A DNA stretch of 32,831 bases, taken from positions 1-32,831 of the forward strand of contig CAIXZF010000084.1 of NCBI GenBank assembly GCA_903923925.1. The letters are read 5' to 3'. Of the stretch, positions 16,247 through 26,100 are shown one piece after another; within the stretch, counting starts at the first letter, position 1; each line of letters begins with the position of its first letter. A program made the translations under genes and the position numbers. This DNA comes from an uncultured Bacteroidales bacterium (GTDB taxonomy: Bacteria > Bacteroidota > Bacteroidia > Bacteroidales > CAIXZF01). Under the pieces are notes generated by a model. It made no database searches. It was not told the DNA's origin and worked only from the letters and a program-made list of their open reading frames with translations.

Positions 16247-17158
16247 ATGCCATTTGTCCTCACAATACTGGGCAGCAGTTCAGCTGCTCCCACAAGCGAA
16301 CGCAATCCCAGTGCCCAGGTTTTAAATACGGGTAAACATCTTTTTCTTCTCGATTGTGCTGAAGGTACACAGATGCAACTACGGAAGATGAGACTAAAAA
16401 TGAGCAGTATAGAAAGAGTTTTCATTACCCATCTGCATGGCGATCATTTCTTTGGTTTAATTGGCTTAATGACAACCTGGCATCTGCTTGGCAGAAAAGA
16501 TGTATTGCATATATATTCAGTTCCTGAATTGAAGGAAGCTCTGGATGTGATGATGAAAGTTAGCCGTACAACTTTAAATTACCAGGTTGAATATCATTTT
16601 ATAGAACCAGAATTGCACAGCCTGATTTTTGAAGATAAATTTATTGAAGTTTATACACTTCCGCTAAATCACAGAATGCCGACCTGCGGTTATTTGTTTA
16701 AAGAAAAACCGAAATCCTTAAATTTAAATAAATCTGCAATATTAAAGCTGGCTCTTCCCTACCCTTTACTGCAGGATTTAAAAAACGGGAAAGATATTAC
16801 ATTGCCCGATGGCAAAATAATCAGCAATACCAGCCTTACGCTTCCTCCTTCAAAACAGCTGTCGTATGCTTATTGTACTGATACCAGCTATTTTGAGCCC
16901 CTCGTCAAATATATAACTGGAATCGATGTATTATTTCATGAAGCTACGTTTATGGAAAGTGAGGTCAAACTTGCGGCTGAAAAGTTACATTCTACAGCAA
17001 GTGAGGCAGCACAAATTGCAAAACTTGCCGGTGTTAAACAGTTAATTATCGGACATTTTTCCTCTCGTTACAAGGAGTTAGATCCACTTCTGCTGGAAGC
17101 AACAGAAGTTTTTTCCAATACAGTTCTTGCAAAAGATGGGTTTGTTTTTAAATTTTAA
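16247..17158 (+). CDS. rnz: Ribonuclease Z (tRNA 3'-end endonuclease)
   Basis: RNase Z removes the 3' trailer of tRNA precursors with a two-zinc metallo-beta-lactamase fold. The zinc motif THLHGDH covers residues 61-67 (H62, H64, D66, H67); further ligands appear in TDTSYF, LFHEATF and LIIGHFSSRY. Length is 303 aa, typical for the family. ATG 16247 (MPFVLTILGSSSA) matches the usual family N-terminus and follows a -7 element; an upstream TTG frame would add 10 unsupported residues. The next gene begins 11 bases after the stop and is probably co-transcribed. Confidence 0.94.
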   Translation: MPFVLTILGSSSAAPTSERNPSAQVLNTGKHLFLLDCAEGTQMQLRKMRLKMSSIERVFITHLHGDHFFGLIGLMTTWHLLGRKDVLHIYSVPELKEALDVMMKVSRTTLNYQVEYHFIEPELHSLIFEDKFIEVYTLPLNHRMPTCGYLFKEKPKSLNLNKSAILKLALPYPLLQDLKNGKDITLPDGKIISNTSLTLPPSKQLSYAYCTDTSYFEPLVKYITGIDVLFHEATFMESEVKLAAEKLHSTASEAAQIAKLAGVKQLIIGHFSSRYKELDPLLLEATEVFSNTVLAKDGFVFKF

Positions 17159-17169
17159 AAGGGAACTAC

Positions 17170-18018
17170 ATGAATATCCTTATTGCCGACAGTGGCAGTT
17201 CAAAAACAGATTGGTGTTTCCTTCGGGAGAACAGCCCGCTTGTTGAAATCCAGACCCCGGGATTAAATCCCTATTTCCTCGACCGCGATGGAATTGAATC
17301 GATATTACTTAAAGAACTGGCACCCTATATTTACTTCGAAAAAGTAGATGAGCTATATTTCTATGGTGCCGGCCTTGGATCTGAGGTCAACAGAAACCGA
17401 CTGGATGATGTTATTTCCGACCAATTCAGCAATGCTGACATTCACCTTGAAACGGATATGCTAGGTGCTGCCAGGGGCCTTTTCGGAAAAGATGAAGGTA
17501 TAGCCTGCATCGCAGGAACAGGTTCAAATGGATGCCTTTACAAAAATGGTACTATTGTTCAGCAGCTCCCATCGTTAGGCTATATTTTAGGGGATGAAGG
17601 CAGTGGAACCTACCTCGGGAAGCAGCTTATAAAGCTCTGGCTTACAAACGAATTACCTTTAGAATTAAAGGTGAAATTTGAAGAAAAATACAGGTATTCA
17701 AGGTCACAGCTTCTGGAAATTATTTATCGTCAACCCAACCCCAATATTTTTCTGGCCGGTTTCGCAGGATTTTTTGCTGCAAACATATCACATCCTGAAA
17801 TCAACTCCATCGTAATGGAAGGCTTTTCAAGACTCATTCAGCAAATGGTAATGAAAGTTGATAATTTCGCAACTTTTCCCATAGGGTTTTGCGGGTCAAT
17901 TGCATGGCATTTCCAGGATCAACTCCGTGAAGCAGCCAGTTTACAGGGTATTGTGATTCACACAGTGGTTAAGAATCCCATGTCGGGTTTGCAAAAATAC
18001 CACTCAACAGAAATTTAA
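17170..18018 (+). CDS. BadF/BadG/BcrA/BcrD-type ATPase, N-acetylglucosamine-kinase-like
   Basis: The 282-aa protein has an ASKHA (actin-like) ATPase fold: phosphate-1 motif ADSGSSKTDW (6-15), phosphate-2 region CIAGTGSNG (113-121) and GYILGDEGSGTYLGKQLI (137-154), which matches bacterial and eukaryotic N-acetylglucosamine kinases. It lacks the cysteine-containing motif of the 2-hydroxyacyl-CoA dehydratase activators, so a sugar-kinase role in amino-sugar salvage is more likely (inference). It is 11 bases downstream of rnz. A strong hairpin follows its stop and separates it from the convergent M4 protease. Confidence 0.85.
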   Translation: MNILIADSGSSKTDWCFLRENSPLVEIQTPGLNPYFLDRDGIESILLKELAPYIYFEKVDELYFYGAGLGSEVNRNRLDDVISDQFSNADIHLETDMLGAARGLFGKDEGIACIAGTGSNGCLYKNGTIVQQLPSLGYILGDEGSGTYLGKQLIKLWLTNELPLELKVKFEEKYRYSRSQLLEIIYRQPNPNIFLAGFAGFFAANISHPEINSIVMEGFSRLIQQMVMKVDNFATFPIGFCGSIAWHFQDQLREAASLQGIVIHTVVKNPMSGLQKYHSTEI

Positions 18019-18028
18019 GCATAAAAAA

Positions 18029-18071
18029 CACTATGCCAGCATTTTGACGAATCGAAATGGCTGGCATAGTG
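18029..18071 (-). terminator. Strong intrinsic terminator between convergent genes
   Basis: CACTATGCCAGC (18029-18040) pairs perfectly with GCTGGCATAGTG (18060-18071), a 12-bp stem that can extend by ATTT/AAAT with one bulge. On the minus strand the stem is followed by TTTTTTAT, the classic U-run, so it mainly terminates the M4 protease gene. The plus side lacks a T-run, but the hairpin may still help stop transcription from the kinase gene. Confidence 0.8.
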
Positions 18072-18087
18072 ATAAACAAGTAAGATT

Positions 18088-21000
18088 TTACCTGACGATA
18101 AATCTTTTGTAAACCGAATTTGAACGATTGCTTACATTCAGCATATAAATTCCAGGACTGAAACCTGAAACATCAATATTGCCCTGATAATGTGAAGCGG
18201 CATTCAGATTCCTTACCAAAACTTCATTACCAAGAAGATCAACTACCTTCATTACAGCAGCATCTGGATTCGTAAAGGAAATATCAACGAACAGGTTATC
18301 ACTAACAGGATTTGGTGAAATCAGGATGCCTGCAAATTTATCAGCATCCACAATGCCAGTTGTTGTGCTAACTATGGATTGGCTGGTTGAATTATTACCG
18401 CATGAATTTGTTACGGCAAGTGAAACGGAATACGTTCCCGGAGAGGAATAAATATGAATAGGATTTTCAAGAGTAGAATTAGTACCATCACCAAAATCCC
18501 AGAAGAACAAGTTCCCATCAGTGGATGTATTCGTAAAATTCACGTGGTTACCAGCGTACGACAGATAACTGAAAGATGCAACAGGTGCGGCATAATTGAT
18601 AAAGGCACTAACTTCAATTCTTTCGCTGATGCAGGATGGTTCCTGAATCTCCCAATCGTAAAAGAAGTAATAATAATTGGTAGGGCTTGTGAATGCACTG
18701 CTTTTAGTAATCGAAATCATATTGCTGATGTTATATGGGTAGGTGCAACCAGCATTATTTCTATATAAATTTGGTGCAACTGCCGAAGCGAGCTCCAGAT
18801 CAGTGCCAACAGGAATATTGAAATTCAGGGTGATCCGGCTTTCACCGGCAGGAATATTAATGGTAGCAGTTTGCAGTACACTTCCACTGGCATCACGTAG
18901 CTCAACGGTTCTGTTAGCAGCTCCCTGTGCATAGACTTTTACTGATTTCAGCACAACTGGCACCATACAGTTAAACTGAAGATAATGTGAAGCGTTTCCG
19001 CTGAAATTTCCACCACCGCCGGCATTGGTAGGTTTGCCACCATAAGCAGGAGGTAGAACATTCTGACTTTCAACATAATAATGCTGACTCTGGCTCAGAA
19101 CAGGTGTAGTATAAGAAGTACCGGTGTAAAAAGGTGTTCCACCAGTCGGCGTTGTAAACCATTTTACAGAATCGGCAGCAATTGCAGTCAGTGTGAGAGA
19201 AGCTGCACCGCCACAATTTGATGCTGAAGTAACAACAGGAGCGGCTGGAAGATTAATTAAAACAAATCCTGCTTTCACAATAGTATCTGAACCACAGGCC
19301 GTATCATTTGAATAGAGGGTAACATTGTAAGTGCCACCAGAAGTGTAACTATGAACAGGATTAAGAACAGTAGCTGTTGTTCCATCACCAAAATCCCACA
19401 AATAATTTGTTCCGTTTACAGTGTTGTTGGTAAAATGAATCTGGGCAGGAAGTTGGCAGAACTCTGTGGTTCCTGCTTCAAAATCGCAATGTACTCCCGG
19501 GAAATATGGACTTCCCAGACCAACGGCATAAAAAGCATTTGTTACAGTTTCAACTTCAGGGGTACAACCTCCGAAAAGTTGTTTTGCAGATTCTATTGAA
19601 TAGAAGCGGGCATCTGCATAATCAGATCCTTCAACAAGGTAATCGGTTAAGGTCTTATAGGCCACAGCTGCTGCTTTATCAATTGTCATTGCGGTAACAT
19701 TGTAAACATCACCATTATCATTTGTTCCTGAACCACCAACTGAAGCCAGGTAAAACCAGTATCCAAGAACAACACTGTTTGTGTGAACTCCTCCATTATC
19801 TCCTGTTCCAGTATACCAATTTGTACCATGATAGGTGTCGGGAAGTTGCATACTCGTTGGATTAGATAAAGAACGGATTGATTCCCCGATATCATCACCC
19901 ATTTCCCAGTTTGCTAAAGTTGGTTTACCAAAGAACTCTATTGCTGTTCCAAAAATATCGCTATATCCTTCGTTTAACGCACCTGACTCACCATTGTATA
20001 TAAGGTTGGCTTCATGCTCATCCAGACCATGAGTAATTTCATGACCACAAATATCCAAAGCAGTGAGAGGAGACCATACGTTATCACCATCACCATAGGT
20101 CATTACCTGACCATCCCAGAATGCATTGGCATATTGAACATCGTAATGCACATAACTCATTAATTTAAAGCCATTTCCATCTATAGAATTCCTGCCATAC
20201 TTTTGCATAAAATAGTCATAGGTCATTTCAGCTCCCCAATGTGCATCTGAGGCAACTTCATCCATCTGAGGATTAACATTATTCCACAAATTATCAGCGT
20301 CCGTAAAATCAACTGCAGCTCCATAATTGGTGCCAGTTTGCATATTGTAAGTTTCGATACCTTGTCCGCGACCCACTTCCCTTAAGCGGAAAATTTCAGC
20401 GTTTAAATCTGTAACAATATCACGGGTTCCTGAATACCTTGTAATAGCACTACCCAAAGTATCTGAATGATGGATTCTGTTGTTTGTAAATATTACAGCT
20501 CCCGAAGCAGCGTCAATATAAACATATTGACGATTCAATGGTTTGTCGGCATAAATATCAAATTTGTAGGCATAAACATGTGCTGATGAATTCTCTGAAT
20601 TTAAAGGAAAAAGAACAATTTCACCCTTTGGATAGAATGATGCATTTGGATCGCCGGTTATTTTCTTCAAGAATTGTTCTTCAAGCGGGCTTTGCCATTT
20701 GTAATGATCAGCATTCATATATTCCAGCGCTTTCACCAGGGCATCCACTTCAGTTAACAGTACATCATTTGAAATAGTAATATTCCGTAAGATTTTACCA
20801 TTCATTGAAGACACTTTTCCTGCAGTTTCATGAAGAATAAAATTGGCGTCTTTTACTGGAATTCCCTGGTAAAGCTGTTGAGTACGATAATGAACTACGC
20901 CAGCCTGATCAGCATGTTTTGAAACAACAACATATTGAAAATCAGAGCTGCAATTCAGATTATTGCTCATCCATTCTTTAGTATTTTTCTGATCAAACTG

Positions 21001-21165
21001 AAAATTGGATTTCAAACTGATAAAATCAGGAATATCTGCAGTATTTAAAACTCTTACCCTATTGGCAGCATTAACAAGCTTTTCTGCTGCTGACCCGGTA
21101 AAAACCTGTGAGAAAGAAAAAGTATACATGAAACCCAGCAAAATCACCAAACTGTACTTCTTCAT
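18088..21165 (-). CDS. Secreted M4 (thermolysin-family) metalloprotease with PKD domains and T9SS sorting domain
   Basis: The 1025-aa protein has a signal peptide (KKYSLVILLGFMYTFSFSQ), an FTP/PepSY-type propeptide region (about 50-245), and an M4 catalytic domain with HEITH (His375, Glu376, His379) and the third zinc ligand Glu399 in ALNEGYSD, exactly 20 residues after His379 as in thermolysin; GGVHTNSVVLGYWFY supplies the later active-site His. Two PKD domains (YLWDFGDGT and FFWDFGDGT) flank an Ig-like region. The end, from ISPNPVSDNL to YKRFIVR, is a type A T9SS sorting domain. It is therefore exported, then released or anchored by T9SS, and probably digests extracellular protein. A strong terminator follows it. 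Confidence 0.95.
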   Translation of the reverse strand: MKKYSLVILLGFMYTFSFSQVFTGSAAEKLVNAANRVRVLNTADIPDFISLKSNFQFDQKNTKEWMSNNLNCSSDFQYVVVSKHADQAGVVHYRTQQLYQGIPVKDANFILHETAGKVSSMNGKILRNITISNDVLLTEVDALVKALEYMNADHYKWQSPLEEQFLKKITGDPNASFYPKGEIVLFPLNSENSSAHVYAYKFDIYADKPLNRQYVYIDAASGAVIFTNNRIHHSDTLGSAITRYSGTRDIVTDLNAEIFRLREVGRGQGIETYNMQTGTNYGAAVDFTDADNLWNNVNPQMDEVASDAHWGAEMTYDYFMQKYGRNSIDGNGFKLMSYVHYDVQYANAFWDGQVMTYGDGDNVWSPLTALDICGHEITHGLDEHEANLIYNGESGALNEGYSDIFGTAIEFFGKPTLANWEMGDDIGESIRSLSNPTSMQLPDTYHGTNWYTGTGDNGGVHTNSVVLGYWFYLASVGGSGTNDNGDVYNVTAMTIDKAAAVAYKTLTDYLVEGSDYADARFYSIESAKQLFGGCTPEVETVTNAFYAVGLGSPYFPGVHCDFEAGTTEFCQLPAQIHFTNNTVNGTNYLWDFGDGTTATVLNPVHSYTSGGTYNVTLYSNDTACGSDTIVKAGFVLINLPAAPVVTSASNCGGAASLTLTAIAADSVKWFTTPTGGTPFYTGTSYTTPVLSQSQHYYVESQNVLPPAYGGKPTNAGGGGNFSGNASHYLQFNCMVPVVLKSVKVYAQGAANRTVELRDASGSVLQTATINIPAGESRITLNFNIPVGTDLELASAVAPNLYRNNAGCTYPYNISNMISITKSSAFTSPTNYYYFFYDWEIQEPSCISERIEVSAFINYAAPVASFSYLSYAGNHVNFTNTSTDGNLFFWDFGDGTNSTLENPIHIYSSPGTYSVSLAVTNSCGNNSTSQSIVSTTTGIVDADKFAGILISPNPVSDNLFVDISFTNPDAAVMKVVDLLGNEVLVRNLNAASHYQGNIDVSGFSPGIYMLNVSNRSNSVYKRFIVR

Positions 21166-21353
21166 GAAATTAATATTAAAGATTAGAAAATATTTTACAA
21201 AGCCAGCGGTAAATTTAAAAAATATTTTAATAACTATTTGAGTTTAAAAATAGAATTCATCACATTTACGATCATAAATGGAGCTTCTAACAATACTTAG
21301 TAACAGCAATTTAAGTACTTTTACATTTCAGACAAGGCTTATTGAAAGGGGTA

Positions 21354-23030
21354 ATGGAAATTTCAGCATATTTAAAATGCAAAACGCATAAAATGACTAT
21401 TGAGAAACTCTGCAAATCTGAGCAGTACTTTTTTTATTTTTTTCTTCTTCTAAACCTGCTTCCTGTATTTTCAGTAAAGTTTTTTCCAACGGTTGATAGC
21501 CCGGCACATTTATATAACGCTAATATTATCAACGAATTACTATTTAAAAAATCGCCAATATCTAGTTTTTTTATTCTAAATTCAGAAATTATTCCAAATT
21601 GGATAAGCCATATTGTTCTTTCTTTTTTTAGTTTATTCTTGCCTGGCTTCATTGCTGAAAAGGTTTTATTAACGCTTTACCTGCTTGCCTTGCCGGTTTC
21701 ATTTCGTAGCCTGGTTAAAGTTATTTCCCCGGGGAATTACTATTTATCGTATATCATTTTCCCTCTTTCATATTCAACACTTTTATTATTAGGCTTTTAT
21801 AATTTTTCGATTGCCTTAATATTTATGTTTTTTACCCTTTCTGTTTATATTCGAAATGAAGAAGACAAAAAATCAGGTAAAAGATTTGCAGGAATGTTTT
21901 TTCTGTTTCTACTCACCTATTTTTCTCACATTTTTGTTTTTATCATTCTTATTAGTGCAATTTCGTCGGTACTACTGCTAAACTTCGTCGTTAAAGTCAT
22001 TCGCTCAAATAGTTCCTTTCCAAAGGTTATTACTGAATATTTCAGGAAAATTCTGTTTGTTATCCTTGCAGCAATTATTCCACTTATATTATTTGCAGCC
22101 TATTATTTCCCAAGGCAAAGTGGAAATTTGTTCCCTGTCTATCAAAGTTATTCCAAATTGCTTTTGATGCTGAAAGACTTTCATGCAGTAATAATGTACA
22201 ATATCAATCTTGAGGAAAAATATTCCAAGAAATTAGCCTACATAACCTTAGCTTTACTGTTGATTGCTATTTACCAAAGAATAAAACTAATCATTTCAAA
22301 ACCTAATACTGAAAACAATAAAATAGCGGCAATTATCAGAAACAGTATACAACCAACAGATAGTTGGCTATTAATGGCTTTGATGGTACTTTTTCTAGTA
22401 TTCAAAATGCCAGATTCAAATACAATGGGAGGGTTTGTTTCAATCCGTCTTAGCCTGCTGTTTTTTATGATGCTTTTTTTATGGTTATCAACGCAGAAAA
22501 TTTCTATCCCTGTTTCAGCATTTTTTGCAGGCCTGATTTTGATTCTGCATTTTTTACTTATGAATTTCAACATTGCTTCTCTAAGGGAGTTGAACAAAAT
22601 AGCTATCGATTGCAACAATGCATCAGGATATATAAGGCCATTCAGCACTGTTTTGCCTATAAACTGCTCTGAAAATTGGCTTCATGTCCATTATTCAAAT
22701 TACATAGGCATCGACAAACCAATTGTTGTGCTTGAAAACTATGAATGTGAGGTTGGCTATTTCCCGGTAAAATGGAATGAGAAAGAACTGCCTGATTTAG
22801 TTTTAGGAGACTTGCATTCATACCAATTAAACGGGATCAGGTGGAGAAGCAACATCCGGAACAAGTTAGCTCCTATTGATTATATTTTTGTACTTGACAA
22901 TCTTGATATCAGAGTAGATTCAAATTCAAATAAAGTACGGAATATAATTGATAAACAATACATTAAAATTTATCAAAACGCTAGCTGTAAGCTGTATGAA
23001 TATCGGAAAACGACAGGAGCTAATTTTTGA
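21354..23030 (+). CDS. Polytopic membrane protein, GT-C glycosyltransferase-like
   Basis: The 558-aa protein has around ten hydrophobic segments, then a C-terminal region of about 120 residues that is less hydrophobic. The first loop after membrane segment 1 carries PTVDSPAHLYNA, with an acidic residue in the position where GT-C transferases, which use lipid-linked sugars, keep a catalytic Asp. That is the only functional hint, so the call is tentative. ATG 21354 is used; ATG 21393 (MTIEKLCKSEQYFF) is also possible and would still precede membrane segment 1. A TTG at 21342 is less likely. The DNA is more AT-rich than its neighbours, as is usual for membrane proteins. Confidence 0.6.
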   Translation: MEISAYLKCKTHKMTIEKLCKSEQYFFYFFLLLNLLPVFSVKFFPTVDSPAHLYNANIINELLFKKSPISSFFILNSEIIPNWISHIVLSFFSLFLPGFIAEKVLLTLYLLALPVSFRSLVKVISPGNYYLSYIIFPLSYSTLLLLGFYNFSIALIFMFFTLSVYIRNEEDKKSGKRFAGMFFLFLLTYFSHIFVFIILISAISSVLLLNFVVKVIRSNSSFPKVITEYFRKILFVILAAIIPLILFAAYYFPRQSGNLFPVYQSYSKLLLMLKDFHAVIMYNINLEEKYSKKLAYITLALLLIAIYQRIKLIISKPNTENNKIAAIIRNSIQPTDSWLLMALMVLFLVFKMPDSNTMGGFVSIRLSLLFFMMLFLWLSTQKISIPVSAFFAGLILILHFLLMNFNIASLRELNKIAIDCNNASGYIRPFSTVLPINCSENWLHVHYSNYIGIDKPIVVLENYECEVGYFPVKWNEKELPDLVLGDLHSYQLNGIRWRSNIRNKLAPIDYIFVLDNLDIRVDSNSNKVRNIIDKQYIKIYQNASCKLYEYRKTTGANF

Positions 23031-23087
23031 AATACCGGCTTATTCCTGATAAGTTTTAATATTTCCCCCGCAAATTCATTTTTTTAG

Positions 23088-23095
23088 TAAGTTTG
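23088..23095 (+). promoter_or_regulatory. Candidate -7 element for the C1 protease gene
   Basis: TAAGTTTG is an exact TAnnTTTG match 21 bases before ATG 23117. It supports the ATG over the in-frame upstream start at 23093, which overlaps the element. No clear -33 is seen. Confidence 0.5.
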
Positions 23096-23116
23096 GATAC
23101 AATAATACTATTTGTC

Positions 23117-26100
23117 ATGAAAAAAGTCATACCCTGTTTTATCATTCTGCTTTCAGCCATCTTTGCGTATCAGCTTTCAGCACAATCCCTTGATCATCAA
23201 TATACTCATCAGGAAATCAATGCAATAAACAAAAGTCTTCCGAAGATAAGCGACCAGGATTTATTTTATCTTTCGAAAGTTAAAGCGATTGAATTACCCA
23301 AAGAATATAAATCGAGTCCAACCACTTTACCCTATTCTTACGATAACTCCACCTCTGTTTATATGAGACCCGTATTTTCTCAGATTGCTTATGAATGCGG
23401 ACAGGCATCAGGTATTGGCTATAATTTCACCTACGAAATGAACCGCTTGAGGAACCTGCCCTCAAATGTTGCTGCAAATCAGTATCCTACTCATTTTGCA
23501 TGGAACTGGTTAAACAATGCAGGAAATACTACCGGGGTAAATTGCATTGAGGCCTGGAATATCCTTAAGGAGGCCGGAACACCAAATGTTGCCAGTTATG
23601 GTGGTATGACCACTGGCGGTACCGACAGATGGATCAGCGGGTATAACAATTACTATACCGGCATGCAGAACAGAGTGCTCGATTATGGAATGATTGAAGT
23701 TGCTTCTCCTGATGGATTGATTGAACTTAAACATTGGATTGTTGATCATCTGGAAGGATCAGCTGTTGGCGGACTGGCAAATTTCTATGCTAATCTGCAG
23801 AGTAATGTTTACCTGCCTGCAGGAACACCAGAAGCAGGAAAATGTGTAGTAACTCAATGGGCGCCAAGTGTAAACCATTGTATGACTATCGTTGGTTTTA
23901 ATGATTCAATCCGCTTTGATTACAATAGCGACGGGCAGTTCACAAATGATATTGATATTAATGGTGATGGTATTGTTGATATGCGTGATTGGGAGATTGG
24001 CGGATTGAAGTTCGTAAACAGCTATGGAACAGGTTACTACGACAATGGTTATTGTTACATGATGTACAAAACCCTGGCTGATCCTAAAATTCTCGGTGGA
24101 ATTTGGAATAACAGGGTTTTTGTGGTGTATCCAAAGGCAAGTTACACTCCTTTGGCAACTTTTAAAGTAACAGTTAAGCACGACAGCAGGAATACGATAA
24201 AAGTATCGGCGGGAATCTCTCTGGATACTACTGCGTCATCACCTCAATACACCATTGATTTTCCGATTTTTAATTACCAGGGAAATGCCTTATATATGCA
24301 GGGTGGAAGTACAGTTGAGGCGAATAAGACGCTCGAGTTTGGCCTGGATATCAGCACCTTGTTAAACTATATTCCAACTGGCCAGAAAGGGAAGTTCTTT
24401 TTTATTCTGAAAGAAGCCGATCCGGCAAATGCAGGTAGCGGATTCATTCAGAATTTATCGCTCATGGATTATTCCGGAGGCTCTCTGGTGGAGACCCAGT
24501 ATCCAACAACAGGAATCCCGATTGTAGAAAATGGCACCACAATTCTCGGTATAAACAGAAGTTTTTCGCATCCAACAATTACAATAACAGATACTCAAAT
24601 ACCGGAAGCACCTATTTATCAGCCTTATTCTTACCAATTTACTGCTGCTGGCGGCAATCCACCCTACTTCTGGAAACTGTTGATGGATTACAATGAAACT
24701 ACAACAACTGCACCTTTTCAAACCACTGCATCCGTGCATCTTTTTCCGAACAACAATAATGATGGATTTGTTGGACAAGCTTTGGATTTTGATTTTCCTT
24801 TTTATGGCAAAAAATTCACTAAAGTATATGCTCAGGTTGATGGTTACCTGCGATTTGATGACCAGGTTTATCCATGGCCCTTTGTTGGAGATGAGTTGCT
24901 GATGATGAAAAGCACCCGGAATATCTCACCCTATATGTGTAAACCTATGGTAATTACCACCGGAGATGGAGATGGAATCTGGTACGAAGGAAATAGTAAT
25001 TATGCATTATTCAGATGGAAAACTTCAATTTTTGGATTTACCGGCACTACTGATTTGAACTTTGCAGTAAAACTTTACCCAAGCGGTCGTATTGAATATT
25101 ATTACGGCGATATTTCCACAATTGATTACGTTGTTTGGAATGCAGGAATTTCAGATGGTGATAATTTCACAAATCATTTAATCGGCATTTCCAATATTTT
25201 CGGGACCACTGCCAATTCTTTGGTCACACTCGACCCTGTAAGTTTACCCATTGGAATGGAAATGAAAAGTGATGGTACGCTTTCCGGTACTCCTGAAGAC
25301 GAATTTAACAATTGTGTTTTAAGAGTTTATGTTAAGGATAACGACAATTTCAGTACCAGCAAAACCTTTGCATTTACTACTAGCGGTTTCAAAATGAATT
25401 ATATTCTACAGGCTGGCAATAACGATACCTTAGAGTTTGGCGAAACTGCACATATGAACTTCATTCTAAGAAATATTGGCCAGCAACTTGTTCCGAACGG
25501 AAGCCTCAGGATACATGTAAGCGATCCCTATGTAACGATACTCGACAGCATCGAAAATTTCACGAACGTAGCAGCCGGCGATTCTATTGCACTGCCCAAT
25601 GCCGTAAGTTTCAGTGTTTCAACACAAGTGCCCGACAACCACAAAATAAGCATTGATGCCTGGATTATTGCTGGGAATGATACAATTAAACGGAATTTCG
25701 TGATCACCACTTACGGCCCCATTCTCGACATAACCGATGTGATTATAAATGACAATGGAAATGGCTACCTTGATCCTGGAGAAATTACATATGCAACATT
25801 TGTTATAAAAAACAAAGGAGGTGCAAAAGCTACTAACCTGTTTATCACCCTGGGATCCTGGGATCCGAATTTAATTTTAATAAATAACACGGGACTGCTT
25901 GGCCAAATTGTTCCCAATGCATCCGGAAGTTTTATAATCAATATCCAGGTGCTTGCTTCTGCACAACTGGGGCATATTTGTCCGGTAAATGTTCACCTTA
26001 CAGCCGACAACCAGGTAGTTTACAATGATGTTATTTATCTTATTATCGGTCAGACAGGCGAGAGTTTTGAAAGCGGGAATTTCAATCAGTACCAGTGGAC

